NCBI RefSeq assembly: GCF_011386835.1
Contig: NW_027052950.1
Location: 26,001-90,000 of the forward strand
Length of the DNA stretch: 64,000 nt
Source of the DNA: Chrysemys picta bellii
Taxonomy: Eukaryota; Chordata; Testudines; Emydidae
Direction: 5' to 3'
A model generated the notes under the pieces. It did not search any database, was not told where the DNA came from, and saw only the letters and a program-made list of their open reading frames with translations. This document shows positions 13,501 to 25,500 of this stretch, piece after piece. The position numbers and the translations under genes are program-made. Position 1 is the first letter of the stretch, and the number at the start of each line of letters is the position of its first letter.

Positions 13501-16500
13501 ACCACCCTACTGCTATGGAGAGACCCTGATGAAACTTTGCTACCGTTAAGGCATCCAAGCTTACCATCATGGCAGGACAACCAAGGATAATCCCTCTTCT
13601 TCAGCATCCACTAACCAGAATTCATGCCAGCTGGTCTTTGGCTGTTGAAGGGTAATCTTCACAGTTCGTTCTCACTGCAATAGCCACCTCAGTGAACTCC
13701 ATTACAGGAAGAGCTCTGTTTTTGTGTTTGGGTCTGCAGTCGAAGCACGGCTGCTACTGTCTTCGTCAGCACCTTTAGCCTTCTCAAAGAAGTAGTTAGG
13801 AAGAGAAGAATTTCCTAATGCTCTTTTCACTGCATCAGAGGACTGCTGGCTGTAACAGACAGTTGTGCCGGAGATGTGAATCATGTCATTTAGCTTGCCT
13901 ACTATGTGCGTTCTGGCTCGATTACAATATTGTTGTCTGGTGTTGTTTCACATCTTTATTAATGACCTGGATGTAGATAGAGAGAGCAAACTGGTCAAGT
14001 TTGCAGATGACACAAAGCTAGGAGGAGTCACCAATACTTTAGAGGAAAGAGCTAAAATTACGAGGGATCATGGTAAATTGGAGGACCGGGCTATAGACAA
14101 CAAAATGAAATTCACCAAAGACAAATGTGAGGTGCTACATTTAGAGAAGAAAAATCAAATGCACAGATACAGAATGGGGGATAACCAGCTTGGCCGTGGC
14201 ACTTCTGAGAAGGATCTGGGAGCTGTGGTCGATCACAACCTCAGCATGAGTCAGCAATGCGATGCTGTTGCAAAAAAAGCAAATGCAATTTTAGGTTGCA
14301 TTAACAGAGGTATAGCATGCAAGTTATGGGAGGCGATAGTACCGCTCTACTCAGCACTGGTTAGGCCTCAGCTGGAGGACAGTGTCCAGTTTTGGTCACC
14401 AATGTCTAGAAAGGATGTGGAGAAACTGTAATGGATCCAGAGGCGAGTAACAAAGATGATCAGAGGGACGGAACACAAGCCATACGAGCAAAGGCTGAAG
14501 GAACTGGCTATGTTTAGTTTGGAAAAGAGGAGATTAAGGGGGGACTTGATAACGGTCTTCAGATACTTGGAAGGCTGCCATAAAAAAAAGATGGAGAAAA
14601 GTTGTTCTCTCTTTCCACAGAGGGCAGGACAAGAGGCGATGGGGTCAAACTACAGCACAGCAGATGTAGATTAAACCTCAGGAAAAGCTTCCTAACGGTA
14701 AGAAGAGTAGGACGATGGGACAGACGCCTAGGGAGCTTGTGGAAACTCCTTCGCTGGAGGTTTTCAGAAGGAGGCTGGAGCCATCTGTCTGGGGTGGGTT
14801 AGACACAACAAGTCCTGCCTCGTGGCAGGGGGCTGGACGAGCTGACCCTGCGATCCCTTCTCACCCTGTGGTTCTAGGAGTGCTGCTGAATAGCACCAGG
14901 AGAGCGTTTCGGCGTGTTCCGGCTCGACTATAGCACTGGCTAGAGTCACGCTCTCTCTCTTCGGCCCAATGACTATACCCAGTGGGAGACTGAGAGACAC
15001 CCTCAGGCAGTGATGGGGACACACGGCGCTCCTTCCCTTGCTTCAGGGGCTGATACTTACAGCCAAGGGGGCCTCTCTCTGAGAGACATGATGGTGGTGC
15101 AGCGGCTGTTCCCGCAGCGTGTTGAGCAGCTCCTTTAGGACCTTTTCTATGCTCTGGCAGTGGGATGCCAGCATCCGCCACATCTCCGCAGCAACGCTGC
15201 AAAGGGAGAGAGCCAACGGCACTTGGTCAGAGCCCCGCCAGCCTCCTGCACCACGCCCCCCCCCGGCACCGGCACCCTGCTGGGACTCCTTGCACCAGCC
15301 AGCTCTTTGTTGCCCTCCCACTGCTGCTGGTGCAGGCTGCCTGGGGACCGGGTCTGAGTGTCAGCCCCAGGGGAGGCTGAGGGATGCCATACAGGGTTTT
15401 GCAGGCTGGCCTGTCTCCAGGGCAAGCCAGCCTGCAAAACCCTCCAGGAGAAGCAGCAGCTCTGCAGGGAGAAGGAGATCTCTGGAAGGTTCTGCATTCC
15501 CCTGTCCCTGGCAGCGGGACCAGTCCGGGGGACCCGGAGCGCAAGCGACGGCAGCCCCAGCCCCGTACCTGTCACATGACAGCGAGCAGCCCAGCAGGGT
15601 TCTGACCACCTCCTCGCTGTACTGGTTGCCCAGCATGAGAAGGGTCCTGAACAGCTCCTTCCGGGACAGTGGCTCGCTGATGGAGTCCAGGTTCTTGTAA
15701 ATGCTCATCACAGCCTCCGACACCTGGAAGGGAAATGAGGAGATGGGGGCCTCGGCTTCCTCGCACTGCTATTGATCTGGGGTGCCAGGGACCTGCTGCA
15801 CCTGAAAGCCATCTGCCCTCCCAGATCCTCTTTGCCAGCCCCAGACCTAGAGCACAGGACCAGTTCCCAGCCTATCGATTCATAGACTGCAAGGCCACAA
15901 GCGGCCATGGTGATCACCTAGACCAGGGGTCTCAAACTCAAATGACCACAAGGGCCACATGAGGACTAGTACATTGGCCCGAGGGCCGCATTACTGACAC
16001 CTCCCCCCCGCCGCCCTCTGCCCCACCCCCACTCCACCCCTTCCATGAGGCCCCACCCCTGCCCCGCCTCTTCCCACCCCTTCCCTGCCCCCATTCCAAC
16101 CCCTTCCCCGAAATCCCCACCCCAACTCCGCCCCCTCCCTGCCCCCAGGGGGGGCAGGAGGGGTGTGGGGTGTGGCAGGGGCTCAGGGCAGGGAGTTGGG
16201 GTGTGGGGTGCAGGAAGGGTGAGGGGTACTGCAGGGAGTCAGGGCAGGGGATTGGGGTGCAAGAGGGGTGCAGCAGGGGGCTCAGGGCAGTGGATTGGGG
16301 TGCAGGAGGAGTGCAAGGTTCGTCAGGTGGCTCAGGGAAGGGGGTTGGGGTGCAGGAGGGGTGTGGGGTGCGACAGGGGCTCAGGGCAGGGGGTCAGGGT
16401 GCGGCGGGGGCTCAGGGCAGTGGGTTGGGGTGCAGGAGGGCTGTGGCAGGGGGTCAGGGTGCAGGATGCGGCAAGGGCCTCAGGGCAGGGCGTTCGGCTG

Positions 16501-19500
16501 CAGGAGGAGTTCGGGGGGCGGGCTCTGGCCTGCCCTGCCCCGCCCCCGCGCTGCTCCGGGATGTATGTATTGCTGTTGCTTCAGGCACCGCCCCCAGCAT
16601 CTCCCATTGGCCGGGAATGGGGAAACGCGGGCAATGGGAGCTGCTGGGGGCGGTGCCTGAAGCAACATCAACACACACAGCAATGTGCCCCCTCTTCCCC
16701 ATGTTCCGGCCGCTTCCCGGCACGGCGCGGGGGCAGGGCAGGCAGGCAGGGAGTCTGCCCTGCCCCAGTGCACGTCGGGCCAGAGCCGCTCTAGGTAAAC
16801 GCTGCGGGAGGGCAGGAGCGGGGGCTGCGAGGGGCTCGCGGGCTGCAGAAAATTACCTCGCGGGCCGCATGTGGCCCATGCGCCGTGTGTTTGAGACCCC
16901 TGACCTAGACTGACCCCCCCTCCCCCCCACATTGCACAAGCCAGAGACCTGCCCCCCAATAACACCTAGAGTCTCCCACGGATGGGCTCCCCCAGCAGGG
17001 TGTTCTCACTGCAGCTCTTACCCTCTCCAGCCTTGGGCCGGGGACCATCAGGATCTCATGCAGCATGTGCCTGGCCACCACCGAGTCATGGACGCTGGTA
17101 TCTTTCATGCTATCAATAGCAGTGCAGAGGAAGTCCATGCGCTCGGATCCGTTGAAGTACTTCCCAAACATCTGAAACAAACCCGCCAGTGAAACCATTT
17201 TTGCTGCCCAGCGCGGTTCCAGTCAGTGGCCGAGCAGCCAGGACTGGCCCAGCCAGGAGTGCAGGCAAACCCCACTCTGCCGGGACAGGGCTGGGTTACT
17301 GCACCTGGGCAGCACAGTATCCAGTCAGCAATCAGGAACTGCCGTGCATGGCAGAGGCCAGCCGGGCAGTCCACGGGGGCACAATACTGCACAGCACGGA
17401 TACACTCTCTAGTTCTCAGCAGGGGCTGGCACTGGTGCACAGATGCAATGATGCCTTTTGTTGCATTAATCTCTGGGGAAGCTCCCACCACGCCTGACAA
17501 GGAGCTGGGATCAGGTTTGGATGAGCCCCAGTGCATCTTGGGATGTGGCATGTAGGGAGGCATATTGGGCTGCATTAGTAGAAGCATTGCCAGCAGATTG
17601 AGGGAAGTGATTATTCCCCTCTATTCGGCACTGGTGAGTTCACATCCGGAGTATTGCATCCAGTTTTGGGCCCCCCACAAGAGAAAGGATGTGGACAAAT
17701 CGGAGAGAGTCCAGCAGAGGGCAACGAAAATGATTAGGGGCCTGGGGCACATGACTTATGAGGAGAGACTGAGGGAACTAGGCTTATTTAGTCTGCAGAA
17801 GAGAAGAGTGAGGGGGGATTTGACAGCAGCCTTCAACTACCTGCAGGGGGTGGGGGGTTCCAAAGAGGATGGAGCTAGGCTGTTCTCAGTGGTGGCAGAT
17901 GAGAGAACAAGGAGTAATGGTCTCAAGTTGCAGTGGGGAAGGTCTAGGTTGGATATTAGGAAAAATGATTTCACTAGGAGGGTGGGTGAAGCACTAGAAT
18001 GGGTTATCTGGGGAGGTGGTGGAATCTCCATCCTTAGAGGTTTTTAAGGCCCGGCTTGACAAAGACCTGGCTGTGATGATTTAGTTGGGGTTGGTCCTGC
18101 TTTGAGCAGGGCGTTGGATTAGATGATCTCCTGAGGTCTATGATTCTATGAGGTAGAGTGGGCCATAGGCAGGGCTCTGACCCAGATGAATGGGCTCAGT
18201 CACACGCCTGGGTCTGTCCCTTCCCCCGACTCTTAGGGTGTTAATTTCTGACTCCTGATAACTCTGCGCACAACAATCCCGTGAAGCACTGACTGTACTT
18301 ACCCATGTGATATCGCTGGTGTTGGTGAACAAGGTGTCCCAGGAGCCGTACAGGATTTGCTTGTCCTTGAGGAGCTGCCGATGCTCTTCACTGTTCGCCA
18401 GTGTCATAGCTATAAAGGGAAGGGTGTAACAGCTGACCTGTGTACAGTACTATAAAATCCCTCCTGGCCAGAGCCTCCAAAATCCTTTTCCCTGTAAAGG
18501 GTTAAGAAGCTCAGGTAACCTGGCTGGCATCTGACCCAAAGGACCAATAAGGGGACAAGATACTTTCAAATTTTGGCGGGGGGAAGGCTTTTGTTTGTGC
18601 TCTTTGTTTGGGAGTTCGTTCGCTCTTGGGACTGAGAGGGACCAGACATCAATCCAGGTTCTCCCCATCTTTCTAAACAAGTCTCTCATATTTCAAACTT
18701 GTAAGTAAAAAGCCAGGCAAGGCGTCTTAGTTTTACTTTGTTTTCTCAACTTGTAAATGTACCTTTTACTAGAGTGTTTATCTTTATTGCTATGCTTTGA
18801 ACCTGAGGCTAGAGGGAGGTCCTCTGAGCTCTTTAAGTTTGATTACCCTGTAAAGTTATTTTCCATACTGATTTTACGGAGATGATTTTTACCTTTTTTC
18901 TTGAATTAAAAAGGTAATTAATTTCTTTTTAAGAACCTGATTGATTTTTCCTTGTTTTAAGATCCAAGGGGTTTGGATCTTGATCCACCAGGAGTTGGTG
19001 GGAGGAAGGAGGGGAATGGTTAATTTCTCCTTGTTTTAAGATCCAAGGGGTTTGGATCTGTATTCACCAGGGAATTGGTGAAGGTCTCTCAAGGCTATCC
19101 AGGGAAGGGAATTAGCTTTGGGATGGTGGCAGCGGACCAGACCTAAGCTGGTAGTTAAGCTTAGAAGTTTTCATGCAGGCCCCCACATTTGTACCCTAAA
19201 GTTCAGAGTGGGGAAGCAGCCTTGACAGCCACCATCATTGAGGCTGAGCCAGGGAGGGGAAACAGACAGCAGGCAATATAAATCAGATGTTCGGTTAGCA
19301 AATGGGAGTTTTGCAAGAAAGTTTAGAGAGGGTGTGTGAGAGACAAGTACATCTAACAACCATACTGTAAACTCAGGCCAATAACCCCCTCCCCAGAAAC
19401 AAAACTAAACAAACTAACCCCCCTGGAAGAGTAAAAATAAACCAGGCAGAAGGGCAGCAGCAGCATGGGGCTCGCCAGTTGATTGCACTGAATGCAGCAT

Positions 19501-22500
19501 GTATGATTACCAGCCCTATGGGCAGGTAGCATATGTGGGCATTTGGCCCAAGGAGCTACTGGCCCTCGGAGACCAGGAGGCCAGAGGGGCTGAACTGGTG
19601 GAGCCAAGGAAGGCAGCGAGGTACATAGAGGAGACTTTTAGGGACACAGTAGAGTGGTCCCACCCCCAGTCTGACAGCCTCTGTGCTGCTGAGGAGGGTG
19701 AAAGTTTCGGGGAAGGAGAACATCGAGCTAGAGCAGAGGGAGACGATCCCATAGTTGGGACCCACCTTCCAGATGAAGTCATGATGTCCTCTCAAATTGA
19801 GGTAGGAACCCCAGTTACAAAGAAAAGCCTGGTAATAATAATGGGGGATTCAATCAATAGACATATAAGCAGTTTGGTTTGTGATGGCTGGGAGAACCAC
19901 ATGGTAAATTGCCTGCCTGGTGCAAAGGTTGCAGCTCTCACGAGACATCCAGAAGACTTATGTGCCCTGTGGTATGTAATCTAGCGTTTAAATCGGCCTC
20001 TGTATGAGATAGCTAATGTGACAGTGAATTTTAAAAAAGTCTCCAGATGTGATCCCTGGTAAGCCTGACTTCAGTACCAGGCAAATTGTTGAAACTATAG
20101 GAAAGAACAGAATTATCAGACACGTCGGTGAACACAATTTGTTGGGGCAGAGTCAACATGGCTTTTGTAAAAGGAAATCATGCTTCACCAATCTACTAGA
20201 ATTCTTTGAAGGGGTCAAAAAGAATGTGGAGAAGGGTGATCCAGTAGATATAGTGTCCTTGGACTCCTTTGACAGGGTCCCTCACCAAAGGCTCTTAACC
20301 AAAGGAAGATGTCATGGGATAAGAGGGAAGGTTCTCTCATGGGTCAGTGGTTAAAAGATAGGAAGCAAAGGACAGGAATAAATGGTCAGTTTTCACAGTG
20401 CTGAGAGGTAAACAGCAGGGTCCCCCCCAAGGATCTGTGTTGAGACCAGTGTAGTTCAACATAGTCATAAATGATCCAGAAAAAGGGGTAACCAGTGAGG
20501 TGGCAAAATTTGCAGATGATACAAAATGACTCAAGATCGTTAAATCCAAAGCAGACTGCAAAGAGCTACAAAGGGATGTCACAAAACTGAGGGACTGGAC
20601 AACAAAATGGCAGATGAAATTCAATGTTGATAAATGCAAAGTAATGCACATTGGAAATCATAATCCCAACTATATATACAAAATTATGGGGTTTAAATTA
20701 CCACTCAAGAAAGGTTTCAGAGTAGCAGCCGTGTTAGTCTGTATCCGTAAAAAGAAGAACAGGAGTACTTGTGGCACCTTAGAGACTAACAAATTTATTA
20801 GAGCATAAGCTTTTGTGGACTACAGCCCACTTCTTCGGATGCAGAAAGAGATTTTGGAGTCATCGTAAATAGTTCTCTGAAAACATCCACTCAACGTGCA
20901 GTGGCAGTTAAAAAAGCAAACAGAATGTTGGGAACCATTAGGAAAGGGATAGATAATAAAACAGAAAAATATCATAATGTCTCTATATAAATCCATGGTG
21001 CGCCCACACCTTGAATACTGCGTGCAGTTCTGGTCGCCCCATCTCAAAACAGATATACCAGAACTGTAAAAGGTGCAGAGAAGGGCGACAAAAATGATTA
21101 GGGGGATGGAACAGCTTCCATATGAGGAAGGATGAAAAAGACTGGGGGCAAGTCTACACTTCAAACACTGTATCGCCTGTCGGAGAATAACAGAGTTCTC
21201 ACTCTTTTCGTTGGGTACAGCACACGCCGTAGCTGCACTGGCGCTGTAGCATTTAAGTGAAGATGTTCCTATGCCAACAAGCTCTTAATCCACCTCCCGG
21301 AGAGGCGCTAGCTAGGTCAGTGGGAGAGGTGCTCCTGCGACAGGGGTGTGGATTTTTCACACCCCTGAGCAATGTCGTTATAACAATATAGGTCTGTAGT
21401 ATAGACCTGGGACCATTTAGTTTAGATAAGAGATGACTAACGGGGGATATGATAGAGGTCTATAAAATCATGACTGGTGTGAAGAAAGTGAATAGGAAAG
21501 TGTTATTTACCCCTGCACATAACACGAGAACTACGGGTCACTTTATGAAATGAATAGGCAGCAAGTTAAAAACGAACAGAAGAAGGTATCTCTGCACACA
21601 ATGCACAGGCAACCTGTGGAAATTGTTGCCGTGGGATGTTGTGAAGGCTAAAAGTATAATTGGGTTCAAGATAATCAGGGCATGCAAACCCATACTCTGC
21701 ATGTCCCTAAACCTCTGACTACCAGAAGCTGGGACTAGATGTCAGGGGATGGATCACTCAAAATTTCCCTGTTCAGTTCATTCCCTCTGAAGCATGAGGT
21801 ACTGGCCACTATCAGAAGACACAATACTGGGCTAGATGAACCATTGGTCTGAGTCAGTATGTCCATTCTTATGTGAGTTATGAAGAGTAGCATATAGATA
21901 GGGGAAGCTAAAGACATCAGGGGAAACACCATGGCTTGCAGGACTAAGGATAATAAGGAGGTTTTTTTAAAAAAGTGATTTAGGAACAAAAGAAATCTTA
22001 GCAGTGGTGTAGGCTCATTACTAGATGGAGACTCTTTAAAAGGTTGCAGAAAAGGCAGAAGTGTTCAAGAAATATGTTTTCCATGTTTGGAAACCCCATG
22101 TTAGTGTATTTAGGAAGGACAAGGGTCTCCATGGCTCTTACATTTTAGCTGCAGCATGAAGGAGTAGAGGTGGTAAAATGCCTCCATAGACGATCGGCAG
22201 ATCTCCTGCTCCGGATGGCACAGAGTGACACACGCCACCAGCTGGCCCAGGACTCTGAACTCCTCCGCTTCCTGATGGAGAGAGGGCGCAAAGGGAGTCA
22301 CTCGCCCCTGCAGGCCTAGCGCAGCGTGTCCCCCTGGCATTGCCCTAGCAATGGGTTAGAACTGGGGGAGGCAGAGCCCAGTGCAGAGAGACTGGGGACA
22401 AGGAGAGCAGGAGGAGCCGTGGGGCCCATCACCAGGGGCTGAGGAAAGCTCAGCAGGGACGGGGAAATCTGGTCAGCAAAGTCAGCAAACCTTGCTCCCG

Positions 22501-25500
22501 AGTGGGGACCCGGGTAACGAATGAACTAACGTCCAGTCTCCATCTCAAGGGCAAGCGCCTAATCCCAGCCCCTTCTCCCACCCCCCACCCTCCATTGACC
22601 TCAGGCCCAGGAGCTTGGGGTCACCTTGGACTCCTCTGCTCTGCATCCCGCCTCTCTCACTCCATCCTGGAGTTCCCCAGAGTCCTCCCTTCCTGCGCCA
22701 TCCCCAGCCTGCCGGCTCTCTCCCACCGGCTCTCTACTGCAGCCTTGTCCTCTCATCTCCCCCTCCTGCCAGACCTTCCCTTGCCCCTCCTGCAGCACCT
22801 GCGCTGGCTCCCTGCTCTTCCCCACCTCGCACCAAACCCCTTGCCCTCCTCTCCAGGGGTCTGCACAGCCTCCCCACACCCACTCCCCAGTGCTCTGGCT
22901 CCTTTGGTCCCTCCCATCCCTTTCGGTGTGTCCCCTCCCACCTCCCTCCTTCTGTTCAGCCTCTGGGGGCACATCATCCAAACGCCCCCCTCCAGCTGCC
23001 GAAGGGGAGGCCCTGACACAGGGGGGATGGAGCAGCTGGAGCAGCTAAATGGCCCTGAGCACCCAGAGCAGGGGGCGTTCTTCTGGCAGCCTGGCAGGAG
23101 CTGATGCCAAAGCATCCCACAGGCAACTGACAAAGGGGGTGAACAGACACCTGGGTTCAGAGGCTGCTCTCAGGGCCATCCTGTGTAAATGCACTGACCC
23201 TGTGGAGCAGACTTTGGTGCTAGGGGAACAGCGGGGAGAGTCCTTGGAGACAGAATTATGGGGCTCGACCCAAAGCCCACTGGAGTCAGAGGACAGACCC
23301 ATCGACATCAGTGCTCAGTAGATTGGACTCCTACCGAGGATCTTGCTGAGTCACTATTCTAGGCCCGGGTTTTCCCTGCCAGGGAGCGCTGCACCGCGAG
23401 GCTGCTCAGTGCAGTTAGGAGGCGGCCAGGGTCACAGGCTGCTCACCTTGCATTCAGGTTGACAAGCCATGAATTTCATCAGGCAGGTGATCCTTTCCAC
23501 TGCCCTCAGCCGCCCATGCACCTCCTTGGATGCGGTCCAGGGGAGCAGGGCCTGAGAGAAACAAATTGGGACAAATTGCTGAGGAGAAGTACCAAAAAAT
23601 AGCACAAGCACATAGGGAGAAGATCAGAAAGCTGAAGGCAAAAATGAGTTCTAACTGGCAAGGGACATAAAAGACAATCAGAAGCAGCTCTATAAATGCA
23701 TTCGGAGCAAGAGAAAGACAAAGGAAAGTGAGGGGCCACTACTCAGCAGGGAAGGAGAGCAAATAATGGATGACACAGACAAAGCCAAGGTGTTTAATGC
23801 CTTTTTTGCTTCAGTTTTCACTAAAAAGGTTAATGGCAACTAGATGCTTAACACAATATTAACAACGAGGGGGAAGGAATACAGGCCAGACTCGGGAGAG
23901 AACAGGTAAAAGACAATTTAGGACAGTTAGATGAATTCAAGCTGGCAGAGCCACATGATATTCACCCTAGATGGAGCTAGGCAAAGCAATCTCTGAACCG
24001 TTAGGAGGGCTGAGGTCCCAGAGGACTGGAGAAGGGCAGACACAGAACCTATCTTCAAAAAGGGGAACGAGGAGGCCTCAAGGAATTATAGACCTGTCAG
24101 CCTAACTTTGGTACCCAGAAAGATACTGAACAACTTATTAAACAGTTTGTAAGAACCTAGAGGAGATAATAGGGTGATAAGGAAGAGCACCATGGATTTG
24201 TCCAGAACAAACCATGCCAAACAAAGCTAATTTCCTTCTTTGACAGGGTTACTTGCCTAGTGGATGGAAGGAGGCAGTATATGATGATGTATATGAAGTT
24301 TAGTAAGGCTTTTGACACAGTTCCACAAGACATTCTCAGAAGCCAACTAAGCCAGTATGATCCAGATGAGATTACTATAAAGTGGGTGCACAACTGATGG
24401 AAAGACCATACTCAAAGAGGAGTTATCACTGACTCGCTGGCAAAGTGGAAGGGTGTCTCAAGTGGGGTTCCCCAGGGGTGTGCCTGGGTCCAGTACTAGT
24501 CAATATTTTCATTAAGAACTTGGTTAACGGAGAGGAGAGTATGCTTGTAAAGTTTGCAGATGACACCAAACTGGGAAGGGTTGCAAGCACTTTGGAGGAC
24601 AGATTAGAATTCAAAATGAGCTTGCTAAATTGGAGAGTTGGTCTCAAGTCAACAAGATGAAATTCAGTCAAAACAAATGTGACGTAACGCACTTAGGAAG
24701 GAAAAATCAAATGCATAAAAACAAAGTGAGGGATAACCGGCTAGGTGGCAGTACTGCAGAAAAGGATCTGGGGGTTATCATGGGTCTCACACTGAATAGG
24801 AATCAACAGTGTGATGCTGTTGTGAAAAAGGGAAATGTCATTCTGAGGTGTATTAGCTTGTAGCACTGTGTCCAGTTCTGGGCACCACGCTTTAAGAAAG
24901 ATGTGAACAAACTGGGGCCAGTCCAGAGGACAGCGACAAAAGTGCTCAGCGGTTTAGAAAACCTGACCTGTGAAGAAAGGTTGAACAAACTGGGCATTTT
25001 CGTCTTGAGAAGACGGAGGGGGCACCTGGTAACAGTCTTCAAATACGTTAAGGGCTGTTATACAGAGGATGGTGACAAATTATTCTCCATGTCCCCTGAA
25101 GGTAGGACAAGAAGTAATGGGCTTAATCTGCAGCAAGGGAGATTTAGGTTAAATATTAGGAAAAAGTCTAAGGGTGGCTAAGCACTGGAACAGGTGACCT
25201 AGGGAAGTGGTGGACTCCCCATCACGGAGGTTTTAAAAAACAGGCTGGACAAACACTCATCAGGGACGGTCTAGGAATGCTTGGCCCTGCCTCAGTGCAG
25301 GGGGTGGAGTAGATGACCTCTTGAGATCCCTTCCAGCCCTGCACTTCTGTGTTCCCTCTTCCCAGGCTCTGGAATCGAGGAGACCGAATCTCTGTCAAGG
25401 ACATTTCCCTCTTTTTGGAGCACAAACCACCCACAGAATCTACTTCCTGTGGCCCCAGAACTAGAACGTTGGGGGAATCTCGCTCTGGGCTCTGGCCAGG

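Larger units (their letters stand above)
19400..21876 (+). mobile_element. CR1 LINE with ORF1 remnant, nested insertions
   Basis: The frame at 19499-19984 ends in [18 protein letters not shown] followed by CLPGAKV, the GDS serine block of the esterase-like domain known from CR1 ORF1. ORF2 follows with a large internal deletion: [36 protein letters not shown], then [14 protein letters not shown], and the tail GGCTAGATGAACC-like to GTCCATTCTTATG. Interrupted by a Penelope-like fragment (20714) and a MITE (21147). Confidence 0.82.

Noticed and set aside
16045..16913. Two frames of about 248 codons
   Set aside because: Stop-poor G-rich tandem interior of a hAT element.
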